Part shown: positions 11,916 through 23,174 of the stretch, one piece after another | Layout: every line of letters starts with the position of its first letter | Numbering within the stretch: the stretch's first letter is position 1 | The notes under the pieces: generated by a model | Seen by the model: only the letters and a program-made list of their open reading frames with translations | The model's database searches: none | Told to the model about the DNA's origin: nothing | Made by a program: the position numbers and the translations under genes | Assembly: GCA_037176905.1 (NCBI GenBank) | Contig: JBBBWG010007002.1 | Coordinates: 1-53,824, forward strand | DNA from: Azolla pinnata | Taxonomy: Eukaryota; Streptophyta; Polypodiopsida; Salviniales; Salviniaceae | Direction of reading: 5' to 3' | Length of the DNA: 53,824 nucleotides

Positions 11916-13748
11916 CACTGGAATCTCTCGTAATTACAGTCCTACCAAACCAATCGGAACGATTCCAGCTGGTGACGACGAGCCAAGCCAATCGAATCGG
12001 GCCACAAAAGGAAAAGAGGAGCTACGGAGGCGAGGAGCTAATCAATCGAAGCGATTCCAACTGGCATTAGCACCGGTTAATCGGATCGATTAAGACAGAT
12101 GGAAGGGAAAACGACGAATCAGATCAGTAACGATATGAAGCACGACAGAAAACTAACTAAATTCTTCTTCTCCTTCTTCTTCTTCTGGTAATTGAGCTCT
12201 CTGACTGTGTCTATATCTATATATAAATTTATTATAAAATACAAATATAAATATAAAATATAAATAAAATAAAATAAAATAAATATAGCCCTTTTATATT
12301 TAATATTTATTATTTCTTCTTCTTCTTCTTCTTCTTTCTTCTTCTTCTTCTTCTTCTCAGAAAAAACCAGGGAACAGGAAACGAAGCGATTTCTTCCATT
12401 GATTTCTCTCTGTTTTTCTCTGCATCTTTCTCTCTGTTTTCCTCTCGCGCTTCTGCAAACCTAACCCTGCGTCTTCGTCTTGGATTTGCTCTGAAATTTT
12501 CTCAGCTCAGACGCAAAAAGAAGGAAGGAAAACCCTAGAATTCGCCCATCTCTCTCTCTCCCTCTCTCTCCAAGGAAGGAAAAGGTCGTTCATGAAGCTC
12601 TCTCTACTTTTAGCTACTTCATTTTTCCGGCTTATTTCTATCCCTGTCCCCTGCCTCTCTGATCCGTCGCTCGATTCTCAAGTTCTCCTTTCTTTCTTTC
12701 TTTCTTTGTTAGCTGCCGCTTCCTGTTTGATTTCCATATCCTCTTGTTGTAGCCCGAGCTAGCTAGCTAGCTAGGTTTGGTGTGCCTTCAATCCGCCTCT
12801 TGAAGGGCTATATATTCTAGAAGGGTTAGGGTTTCGGCTTACTTCATCCTGCTGCTGCCCATTGTTTCCTCTCCTGCTCTTCTTCTTCTTCTTCTTCTTT
12901 AGGAATGAAATACAACACGATCATGGTCAACAGAACCAAGCAAGAAAAGAAAAACAAAACCCTAAACGCGTTTGCCTCGACAGCAAGAACCTCTATCTAA
13001 AACATGAAAGGAGGCCTTTTTACTGTTGCCAACAGATATATGCATATTCAATCATCTATCTGAACAGCAAGTAGAATATATCTATCTATACAGGTGCATA
13101 TTCTTCATTGGAATAAACAAAATATCTATACAGGTGCATACGCACTGGTACACGCACAGGGGGGAGAGAGAAGAAGAAAAAGCAAGAAGGGATATGTATA
13201 AAATATATATATCTATCTGTAGAACTGTATATGCAAATATCCATCGCATAGTCAAGCGAAACACCTCAGATCATGTGGAGGAAGTGTATGGTATATGCTG
13301 GAACAGAGCAATCACAATATCGAGTGTTGTTAGGAAAGAAAACAAAATAAGATTGTATTAGGGCAGTGTAACAACAGGGTATTTTGTGGGGCATTTGGTG
13401 GTGGGTGATTGTTGTTGTTGAGTATCGGAATCCACAGAAGAAATTTCTGATGAGCTTGCCCGAAAAACTAAGCATCAACGAGCATTGTGCAGGTCATGGA
13501 AAGAAACAATAAACGAAGAATAAACACCTTTGTCATCAAATATATCCCACTCTCATCCGCTGATGCTTGAACCAAAGTGGAATCGATTAACTGCTAGCTT
13601 AAGGGATGTTTTCTAAAATCCCCCTGTCTTTGGAAGAAGAAAACAGGAGAAGGCTACACAGGTGACCGTGCTCAACATTGAAGAAGAGATTAGGTGGTGT
13701 TATTAGCGGTTTCCTTTCCTTCGCTCTTTACTTGTGAACACATTCACT
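11081..13748. promoter_or_regulatory. CCCH-gene upstream region and 5' leader
   Basis: No conserved ORF is present. Contents: (TA)n around 11363-11390; (TC)n at 11872-11911; a tract rich in AATCGATT/GATTCCA-type motifs at 11940-12100; an AT-rich (TAAA)n block at 12215-12310; CTT tracts at 12164-12186, 12315-12357 and 12880-12900; a telo-box AAAACCCTAG at 12529-12538 and a second telomere-like box (TTAGGGTTT) near 12825. Telo-boxes are common near plant transcription starts, so transcription of the CCCH gene may begin near 12.4-12.5 kb with a 5'-UTR intron. I could not fix that intron. Confidence 0.4.
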
Positions 13749-16700
13749 ATGGCTACTCTATCAACACCAACATCAAATGCTATTCAAGACACTGTACGAA
13801 GTCAACAAGGTTTCAAAGTACACATGAAAAGACCACGGCCCAAGAGCGTTACGTGGGCTGCCGATGACAAGCTCTATCAGGTTTGTTATCATGTCAGTTA
13901 TTTGTGGGAAATCTGTTTTGTCTATGTCGTCTGCCAGTGTCCATCATCTGGATTCTTTTCTATCAGGTTTTTTGAATGTGTTTGTTCCATTTCTTATTTT
14001 CTAGAAACTAAATAAGTTCAATCAATGTTGCTTCATCTTTCTATTGCGGATTGGGTTAATGGTTTTTTATTGGGTTTTGGAGTGTTTGCTTTTCTTGTCT
14101 AATTTCGACGGGTTGTAGTGATGGTATCGGGTTCTTCACCTCGAAATTGCTTGGGTCATCCCGAATATATCTTAATGGGTTACCTTGCTGCTTTTGGTAC
14201 TCATCCTTGTCATTGGATTAGGAAATCAGTGATTTTTACATCTAACTAGTGCATTTGGTGCTCTGCATATGATGATCGGATGAACATCAGTGCATGATAA
14301 GAAATTGCAGTATGTGAGTATATTGTAACACTATCTGAATGTGTAGGCATTGTAATCTGATAGGGATCGTGTAAGGTGTGTGACCATCATGCATAGTAAT
14401 CTGAGAGGGATCGTGTATGATGTGTGACAATCACACATACATGCTCTTATTTATGCTTATACCATCTACACAAGGGAAAGTTGATTCTTAAGCAAAGACC
14501 TACATATAAATATTGCTACATTAACCAAATGTCCAAGCATAGTAATCAGGTACCTGAAAATTATACATTCATACTCGTATTCATGTCTGTGCTACCTAGG
14601 CAAGGGAGAATTGATTCGTAAGCTGAGATCATTAACTAGCAAGTCTTTCCATAAATTGTGACATATGTACTAAGACGTGGTGGTGTGAATTTACTGTAAA
14701 AGAACATTGTATATCTATGGAGTTGATTTTGGGGATTTCTTGAACAATGCTATTGTTAAGTTTGTTGTCGTTTAGTCTTTTCAATGCAGATCATTGATGG
14801 GATTTTCTAAACACTAAAAATTTGGAGAATCTCCACAGATCTCAGTGCATGTTCTCTACCGTATTGTTCTCCTTTGCAATGATGATATGTGTTGTTCTTC
14901 CACAATTTCATTAGAGTTTTTTAGTGTTATTTCACAAACAGTGCTCGGGTTCTTGTGTGGACATGTGAACTATCAAGAGAACGTGTTCCTGATTGCAATG
15001 TGTTCAAAAGTTGTACCAAAACATTATGAGAAAACGAGTTTTTTTTACTGGGTTAATCTTTCTGGAATCAGTGCATGTTTTCAAACAACTTGGCGCACCA
15101 AAAGCTTTCTTTCATGGATCAATTAAAAGTTAACTTAAAAATAGGGGAGGTTTCAAGGCAGCTGTCCCCATTTCATCACATATTCTGGTTCCTTCTGTTC
15201 TTTTGGTTTAGGATGCTAAGGAAAGTATTTGGAAACTTTGTATGGAAGTTCCATTTCCATAATGGGGAAGATGAAAATGAAGCACTGATGTTATTCCATC
15301 GTCGATACTCTTGAAAATTTAGTGGGAAGGTGGCTACTGTGAAGTGCTTGGATAGGTGATGCTCTATAAACAGTGGACACAAAACTCGAACTGAAGAGCG
15401 GCTCAATATGAGTTAGATTTAATGATGAGTGGCTCGAGTGCTTGATGATCTAAGCGCTTGTTGATATGTATCGAATGGTGTTATGGGCTCCATTTGGGAG
15501 GTTTATAGAAAGTGCAGATTGATTGGAGTGTTCAAGTTTCAACTTTTTTTCGCCTGATGCAAGTAATAGTAGACCTGGCATTTTGGTGCAGTAGCAACAA
15601 CTGCCTTTTGTGGGTTTATTCGTGTCATTGTTCCTAGTTGACCTTTTGAAAAGGTCTTGTCTCTTCCATGTTAAAGATTTTCTTTTCTATGTCCATTGAG
15701 TATCCAATTGTATGTTGTTCTTTTTTCAAATGCTTGGAGTCCACAAGCTATGATGATGAAGTTAATAAATATATTTGATTTCGGCCTTTTACATCTCCAA
15801 ATGGCAAAGAAGGCTTGTTTCTAAGTTGAAGTCTCAAACTTGCTCCTTTCTCATGGTATTTGTTATACGCTGATTAAGTCTCTATATTGAATTTCTGATG
15901 GTATTTATTCTTTGCATGGGCCCTAGCTTGACTTCTTGCCCACCCTTTACACTACGGTTTTCAAATATGTTTTTCTGAGATACCATCTTCATGTTTTACA
16001 TGATTATTAGTGTGGCGGATTTTCATTCCCCTAGCCCTCGTTTTCAATTGACCAGTGTCATTTGGAACATGATGGCGAAATTTTTCTAGTATGTATCTGA
16101 ACAAGTGAAGATGACTCAGGGTGTTCTTGCATTGTGGCCGTTAGTCTATCTAGTTACAACTTATTTGTTGGCTTGGATTAGGTTCGACTGTTTGCAGCAG
16201 AGGATGCACCATCTTTATCGGGATCAGTTTTGCAAGACCTCTTGGAGGCCAAAAAGAGCAAATTTATGCATGCATCAATACCAGTTTCAGTACATGAAGT
16301 GCCTCCAGGATTTGAGAATGTCAGTGCAAAGCGTGCAAAACTCGATACATCAGCTGCTCTCACAATGGCTACTCAAATACCTTGGCGCTGTCCTGAGAAG
16401 GTGCGGAGAATACTATTGCGAATTTTATTGGATAATTTATTTGATTGATAGAAGATAAAGCACAATGTGGTTTCAATGTTTCTTTCTCCTGAATATGGTT
16501 GGTAGAATTCTATGGTGATTTGATGTATTGCCAATATGCTGTGTAGTTTGTATGTGATCCATCATGGCAAGTTGCTAATGGTGATGAGAGCTCTGAGGGA
16601 GCTTCACAAGCGCAAAGAGATGTAAGAGTACTGGAGGCTATTTATCCTCGCCTTACAACAATTCCTGCTAGGTGATTTCTACAACCCTGCTTCTTGTTAG

Positions 16701-18099
16701 TGTAAAAAATCACCTTTCCCTTCCCTCATATTCTCTTTTATTTCCAGTTCTGTCGAAACCCAGGAATTACAAGCTCAACTCGATGAGTCACACGTGCCGG
16801 AGATCCCATTGAACCCAATAGAAGATGAAGAGGAGGGTGGAGATGATCATACCTTAGGTATTTGTTTCGCATTTTCATTTATTTGTGTAAGAGCCTTTTC
16901 CAGGGTGATCGAACAACAGAATGATTGTGTTTTGAATATGTACATGGTTCGTCCAAATCTCTTTTTCACCTTCATGATTCGGAGTTTGGCTTTTCTTTTT
17001 AGGTGATGTGGGAGCTGGAATCACTAAGCCTCCTTCCTCCCAAGCATCAGATGTGAAAGTCCTTTCGAGTTATCCGCCTGGTTATTCTTCAACAGGAGAG
17101 AGTCAGTATTCAAGTCAACTCAGAGATAAAGCACAGTTAAGTGCCTCTTCGGCAGAGACCCATCCCAATACCGACTCTACTACAGGCATTGCTAAAAATG
17201 CCGATCCAGATGTTGCAGCCGCAGCCGCAGCCGCATACGCTGTTCTTAAAGCTAAAGAGAGTGGAGCTTCAATCGATCATGACCTGCTCATCAAGATTCT
17301 AAACAACCCAGCCCTGATCGAAACTTTGACCACATCCAACCCAGGCTTGAAGAGCCAATTTGGAGATGCCTTTGCATGCATGCCTCACAGAGAGAACGAG
17401 GACGAGAATGGTCTCAAAGCAGAAAGCCTACCGCCATTCGAGGAGGATATTACACGTATGTTGCAAGGAAGACAAAGAACTGACCACCCATTAGAAGGAA
17501 AAGCCATGCCAGGATTCCCAACAACTGCACATATGTGGGGCATGAATGCTAATAGTAATGCCCCGGTAAACAGGGGGTTCAGTCATGAACAAGCGAATGC
17601 CAGCAGGGGAATGATGGCATATGGACATCATGAACAAGTGAATACAAGCAAGGGAATGGTGACACATGGGACTCTTGGTCGTTCTTATTCATTCACCCGA
17701 CAAGACATGCCAAGGGATGTTGCCCAACCGCATGGGATCGTGGGTCCTGAGCCCCAACTACCAAGGCAAAATGGACTGCCCATTCTATACGATGAAGTGA
17801 AAACAGGAGGGCATGAAAGGCTCGTAAATCTGCAGCCGTGGCTTGGAAACAGTAACAGTAGCAATGTGCTATTGCAAGCAAGAAATCCTCCCCCTGTAGG
17901 GTTCCCTCAAGATAGGCCTTCAGGTACCAAAAAACGGTGCTTCTTCTTTAATACTTCTAGAGGATGCCGAAATGGCGCGTTTTGCAGCTTTGTACATGAA
18001 TCTTTGCCCGAGAAATCCTCACACCTTGAGAGAACGAACTCGGATGTAGAACAGCAGATCCATGCTTCCAAGGCAGGAGCTACCACGCGGAGAATGTAG
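13749..18099 (+). CDS. CCCH zinc-finger protein with PNUTS-like PP1-docking motif
   Basis: Exons 13749-13880, 16182-16400, 16547-16671, 16748-16857 and 17003-18099; every junction is GT-AG and in phase, giving about 560 aa. The start is the ATG at 13749; an upstream in-frame GTG at 13734 is not needed. Residues about 32-36 read KSVTW, followed eight residues later by VRLF; this resembles the RVxF plus phi-phi PP1-binding segment of PNUTS. Near residues 508-527 there is one C-x8-C-x5-C-x3-H finger (CFFFNTSRGC, then CSFVH). The middle is low-complexity and Gly/Asn/Ser-rich, with an Ala run and an acidic patch (EDEEEGGDD). The N-terminal block resembles Arabidopsis CCCH proteins of the C3H6 type, from memory. 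A nuclear RNA or phosphatase-regulatory role is inference. Intron 1 is 2.3 kb with degenerate internal repeats at 14340-14640. Convergent with the C2orf81-like gene. Confidence 0.85.
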
Positions 18100-19922
18100 G
18101 TGTGGGTTTCATGGACAAAGCAAAAGAGTAGTTAGTCCAAATCCAGGTTTTCCACGGAGAAAAACTTACTACAAATACTCGAGAAATGTGTGATTGTAAA
18201 TTCTAGGGGACTATGAGCGAGAGCACGACTTTTTTCTAATTTTGACAGATACACGAATACGAGGAGGCTGGTGATTACCAATTTTGCAATGAAATAGTTG
18301 AGGAAGGATTTGAATGTCTGATCTTCGGCTATTTTATAAGGGCCCGAACAACAAGGTTCAAGACCCTGTTTGTGGCTGCTTTTCTTTCCGGCATTACACT
18401 TGCATGGAAATGATGGTTTGTATGTGGTTTGCCTGGATCTGTGAAGGATCTATTTTGCTAGAGTTACACAATCAACCAGATGGTGAGACAAAATGCTTCA
18501 GGTTTTGGTACAGTTCTTTCATAATCCCACAATAGTATGAGTGGACTACTTACCCTTGAGGCATGGAAACATGTGAGAGCAATGCATGTTTCTATGCAGA
18601 TGCATTTTCATGACATATCATCTGCGGTATCTGACGAAAATGTCATGTTCTGCAATGGGAGTCTGGTGGCAGTGGTTATTATGCTTGTCTTGCACAATGC
18701 TTTACTCAATGAGCAGCAGCATAGCCATGAAATTGGACAAAGAGATTGGAGAATGGAATTGTATGCCAGTTAGACTCTGTTTGTAGAGATCTGTTTCAGC
18801 GAATCATTAGCTCCAAAATTTTGACCTCAGTTTATGCCCCATTTGTGAGAGTTTTGGGCAAAACGTTTGTTACGTGTTCGCACGCTTGTAGTTTCTTTTC
18901 TGTAGGTCTGTAAAAAATTTCATCTGAATGTCGTATGATGAATCCAGATATGGTGTCTTATGTTCATGCGTTCGTTCAGCCTGATGCAATTCAGTACAAG
19001 GAATGGGACCATTCAAAGATGACAGGAAGATGACAATGCTTGCAGAGAATGCTTGGGCCACCATTGATTCTGTTGCTAATCCTAAATACAATCTCCTGCT
19101 CACTGTTTGCATTCATGAGCTTTTCTTTGTTGCAAGGACGGATGCTTATGTCCAGCTTCATATTCATGCCTTTGTAGTGTTTGGAGAGTTCCATTAGCAA
19201 TCAAAAAACTTCTGCATAGATTATCAGTATTATGGGTTTGGGGCTGGTTCTCAAACAGCAATTGTCTTTGATCATTTTATGAGCTTGAACAGATTATGAT
19301 CACCACCTACGAATCCATCAAACTACTGAACAATAACTCCTTTTTATGATGAAGCCCACAGAATTCATCAAAGGTACATCATGATTGTTCAACAAATATT
19401 TCTCTGTCTAAAAACTGCCGTCTACAGTTGTACGTTTGCTTCTTTGATCATAAGTGGGTAAGCATGAATTGATCCAAATTCATTCAATTTACATTGCTTG
19501 TTTATAGCACGACATTTTTTAAAAGTTTTAGAGTTGCAAGTGTATGTTTGGATTCAGAATCTCAACTGAAATCGACAACTCAGTGGTGTTTAAGCTAGAC
19601 ACAAATCTAAGATTCAGATTCATTGTTTGTTTACATTTAGACTTGTACATACTAAAGAAGCTGAATCGATGCACAAATATTGCAGCAAACATACTCTCAA
19701 TTGTTAGGTACTTACACTTTGGATGTTGCGAAACGTGGTTTGATAAAATACCATGAAGATCAAATAGGTTCCATACTACTTCAAAATGCTCGTTTCAGTT
19801 GCACTAACTATAAACCATGAGTAAGAAGAGTGTGTCCTCTGATCTTCTCTGATAAAATCAATGAATCCCTTCATGTAGAAAGGATCTGAAAACTCAGCCT
19901 GCCGAATCCACGAGCTAAAGCA
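18100..19922. other. Convergent intergenic region, 3' flanks
   Basis: Between the stops of the CCCH gene (+) and the C2orf81-like gene (-). It probably contains both 3' UTRs. ORFs of 60-80 aa occur but show no family resemblance, and no repeat or RNA gene stands out. Confidence 0.5.
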
Positions 19923-21973
19923 TTAGCTCTTGCTCTTTGTGGACCTAGACTTCACTGTTTTACCAGATTTTTCATCCTTTGTCAGCGATGCCCTCCTGTT
20001 CATGGTGTCAGTCCCTAAATCAAACAGACATTGAATCAATCGTAATCCATCAAACTGGAAAAAAGATAAATCTGTAAGAAACCATGTCATCTTCTTTTCA
20101 TTACTGCATAATAATTCACTCTTGATTTTGCTGGTTACCTTGAAAGAACTCGGTTGGGGGAGGCGTAGAGCTCCTTCGACCCATGCGAACTTCTTCATCA
20201 TCAGATACTACCTTCTCTTGGAACTGAACCTTCCTGTTTGGTTCCAAAGGAAAGAAACCCTCACTAAACCTGCGTAGAGACCCTCTCAATCCTTGCTTTG
20301 AGTACACTTCGGATGATCTTCTCCTAGCCATTGTTTCTTGATATTGACACAATGCCATAGTTGAAGCTCTTCTAAGGGGTTTGTTATTGTTCTCAAGCAT
20401 CAATTGAAAGGCGTTGTTCTCTCCATCCTCATGGACTGAAAAGTTAACACTGAGGGGTCTCTTAATCGGTACAACACCACGCGCCCAAGTATCAATAAGA
20501 GGAATGAGAGGTTCCTCAGGTTTGTCCCACTCCTCAGGTGCACTTCCTTCGAGGTGAACGAGCCAATCTTCCATTCGTTGTACATGAGCAACTGAAACCA
20601 TGTTCACCACCTGAGCGAATATGCATAGAATCATCAGCCCTAACAATGTCATCATAAATTTAATCACCAAGTTGTTGAAATCACAAATTTACAGAACCAT
20701 AGAGTTAGTGAGCATTGCATAGTTATCAGAAATCACTATCCTTTTCGTTCTAGCTCTATGCTGTCTCGCTTAATAATACTACGCTTACATCAAATGCGTA
20801 CGGGCAATTCTAGGAGTACTAACAGGTCTTAGAACTATGAAAATTCTACAATTCCATATTTTGTTTAAAGGAAACTTTGCTACAGGCATGTGCGAAGCAC
20901 ACAAACAGCAACATGCATGAATAGGGTTGCTAGTATCAACCTCACCTCCATTAACAATCACAAAATGAAAAACAACTGAGCAAGCAAGCCATCATACACT
21001 TGGGTGATCTTGTATGGGTATGAGCATGGGGCTTTTCAGGTAACTCCCACACTTAGGGTTTTGCCACAATAGGGCTTTGAACGGAGAGATCAGGAGCATT
21101 TCATTCCATCTTGTGATTAACTCGAACTCGGTGGATTCCATTCCACCTCATCTTGCAACCATACACTTGAATGAGCTTGTATGGGTATGAGCAAGGGGTT
21201 TTTCAGGTACTTCCCACACTTGGGCTTCTGCCACAATAGGGCTTTGAACGGAGAGATCAGGAGCATTTCATTCCATCTTGTGACAAACTCAAACTCACTA
21301 GATTCCAATTCCACACTCATCTTTGCAACCATGCAATCCGAGGGCTTCGAACGGAGAGATCAGGAGCATTTCATTCCATCTTGTGACTAACTCGAACTCG
21401 GTGGATTCCCATTCCACCTCATCTTGCAACCATACACTTGAATGAGCTTGTATGGGTATGAGCAAGGGGTTTTCCAGGTACTTCCCACACTTGGGCTTCT
21501 GCCACAATAGGGCTTTGAACGGAGAGATCAGGAGCATGTCATTCCATCTTGTGACTAACTCAAACTCACTGGATTCCAATTCCACACTCATCTTTGCAAC
21601 CATGCGATCCGAAGATCTCATACAATTGCGTGATTTCCTGGCATATGTACTTGATTCCTGGCATCATCTATATGAACATGCATGCATCCGGATAGACAAG
21701 CAATATGCATATGTAGCGGATCGGCATTCTGTGGCCATGTGCACAAGTGCAAGCATTTAGGGGAGATCTCACCTCAGCCATGGTTCCAGCAACGGCATGG
21801 GCGACGATGCGAGGGAAGAGGAGCTTGTCTCTGACATGCTCTTCGATGCTCTCCCAGAGGAGATCCAGCGCCCGAGAAACGCTTTCATCTCGAAGGGCTG
21901 CAGCCGAGGCAGCGGCAGCAGCAGCAGCCATGGCTCCTGCTTTGCCACCAGATTTCTCTTCTTTCTTGCCCAT
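19923..21973 (-). CDS. C2orf81-like (DUF4639-type) putative flagellar protein
   Basis: Exons in order 21973-21773, 20610-20139 and 20014-19923, all GT-AG and in phase, giving 254 aa. The start gives MGKKEEKSGGKAGA, then an Ala run. A predicted helical segment at about residues 34-85 (ALDLLWESIEEHV to VAHVQRMEDWL) follows. Then comes an acidic/proline stretch and the block IDTWARGVVPI at about 106-116. This order (helix, EDW, acid-rich PEEP, D-T/S-W-A-x-G-x-V-P) resembles animal C2orf81, which is linked to cilia and sperm; the match is from memory and moderate. The basic C-terminal half has five RRxS sites (about 147, 164, 180, 212 and 231) and a KVQF motif at 194-197. If correct, expression would be expected in sperm-forming antheridia. 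No signal peptide or membrane segment. Intron 1 contains tandem repeats. Confidence 0.78.
21010..21610. repeat. Tandem repeats inside intron 1 of the C2orf81-like gene
   Basis: The anchor AGGGCTTTGAACGGAGAGAT (or its TTCGA variant) occurs at 21071, 21238, 21341 and 21509. Spacings are 167, 103 and 168 bp, so a full unit alternates with a shortened one. Sequence identity between copies is high. The whole array lies in a 1.16-kb intron, and open frames across it are repeat artefacts. Confidence 0.88.
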
Positions 21974-22320
21974 CGCCTTCCTTCAGACGGCCTGGCCTGT
22001 GTGTGCCCGTACCTGTCCTTGTCCTCGTCCTAGAGGGCGATCCCTGCCTGTTCCTTGCTCATCGGCTTCCGCCCAATCTGCCCATCACGCATCATCATCC
22101 GAGCCTGCCCATCATTGTGCCGGAGTCTCTGCAAACCCTAGCCATGGATCCTCAGTTTCTGCTAACCCTAGCCATGGATCCCCTCAGTTTCTGCAAACCC
22201 TAGCCATGGATCCTCAGCTTCTGCAAACCCTAGCCATGCTCTCGCTGTTCCTGTTCGTCGCTCTGAACCCTGTCTCTCTGAAATCCATGCCCATGTCCAT
22301 GTTCCTAACTGTCTATGAAT
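21974..22320. promoter_or_regulatory. Upstream region of the C2orf81-like gene with telo-box repeat
   Basis: Four copies of GCCATGGATCCTCAG-type sequence start at 22141, 22171, 22203 and 22233 (30-32 bp period). Successive copies are joined by ACCCTAG telo-box-like sequence. They lie 170-280 bp upstream of the C2orf81-like ATG, in the space shared with the divergent PPR gene. Regulatory function is inferred from position and motif only. Confidence 0.45.
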
Positions 22321-22660
22321 GCATAATACATGTGGATGCATGCATTCATCCATCAGATGCGCATGCATGCATACATACATGTGGATGCATGCATTCATCC
22401 ATCAGATNNNNNNNNNNNNNNNNNNNNNNNNNNNNNNNNNNNNNNNNNNNNNNNNNNNNNNNNNNNNNNNNNNNNNNNNNNNNNNNNNNNNNNNNNNNNN
22501 NNNNNNNTTCATCCATCAGATGCGCATGCATGCATACATACATGTGGATGCATGCATTCATCCATCAGATGCGCATGCATGCATGATGCGGATGCATGCA
22601 CTCATCCATCATGTGCATTCATCCATGCATACACACCATGTGCATGCATGCATGCCATTC
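22320..22660. repeat. About 49-bp CATGCATG minisatellite with assembly gap
   Basis: Copies of CATGTGGATGCATGCATTCATCCATCAGATGCGCATGCATGCATACATA flank 100 N at 22408-22507, so the array is collapsed or unresolved. Like the array at 1-250, it is dense in RY-type CATGCATG palindromes but the unit is different. It lies between the divergent C2orf81-like and PPR genes. Confidence 0.88.
22408..22507. other. Assembly gap (100 N)
   Basis: Exactly 100 N inside the CATGCATG minisatellite, probably a placeholder length. Confidence 0.98.
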
Positions 22661-22712
22661 ATACAGGGCCCATAGCAAGAAGGAGATGATGCTCTAGGAT
22701 TGATCCACAGAG

Positions 22713-23174
22713 ATGGAGATGGAAGAGCATGAAGGTGCAGAATGCAGGTTCTCGGTTCCCTACGCGTTTCACAGCTCTGCAGCAATGCCCAAAGAAGAAG
22801 AAGAAGAGGAAGAAGAAGAAGAGGAAGAAGAAGAGGAAGAAGAAGAAGAGAAAGAAGAAGAGGAAGAGGAAGAAGAAGAAGAAGAAGAAGAAGAAGAAGA
22901 AGAAGACGAATCATGCATCTCTTTCTCGGAGGGGAAGGAGCCTCGTGTGCTCATTCTTGCTTCCCTCCGTCGTCTATCTGCTTCTTTCTCATGCCTCCCA
23001 AACCAATGTCTTTGGGGCTGTGGATTTCCTAAAGAGTTTGGTAGAATGCGGGACCTGACACAGATCCCTGCCAAGAACCCTCAACAATCGGAAGCAACAA
23101 CCCTAAAAGCAAGCTCGCCTGTGCTCATGATGATGAAGAAAAGCCGCACTTTCATGATGCCCTGGCCCTGGTGA
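22713..23174 (+). CDS. Possible acidic upstream ORF of the PPR gene
   Basis: An ORF of 153 codons begins at ATG 22713 and its TGA (23172-23174) overlaps the PPR ATG (23174-23176) in a TGATG arrangement, in a different frame. Residues about 28-67 are poly-Glu from a (GAA/GAG)n tract at 22794-22909, which is open in all forward frames, so length is weak evidence. The C-terminal 85 residues have no family resemblance. It may just be 5' leader. Kept because the stop/start overlap could allow reinitiation. Confidence 0.2.
   Translation: MEMEEHEGAECRFSVPYAFHSSAAMPKEEEEEEEEEEEEEEEEEEEKEEEEEEEEEEEEEEEEEDESCISFSEGKEPRVLILASLRRLSASFSCLPNQCLWGCGFPKEFGRMRDLTQIPAKNPQQSEATTLKASSPVLMMMKKSRTFMMPWPW
22794..22909. 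repeat. (GAA/GAG)n microsatellite
   Basis: About 115 bp of GAA and GAG trinucleotides, 265 bp upstream of the PPR start codon. Reads as poly-Glu, poly-Lys/Arg or poly-Ser depending on frame and strand. Confidence 0.95.
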
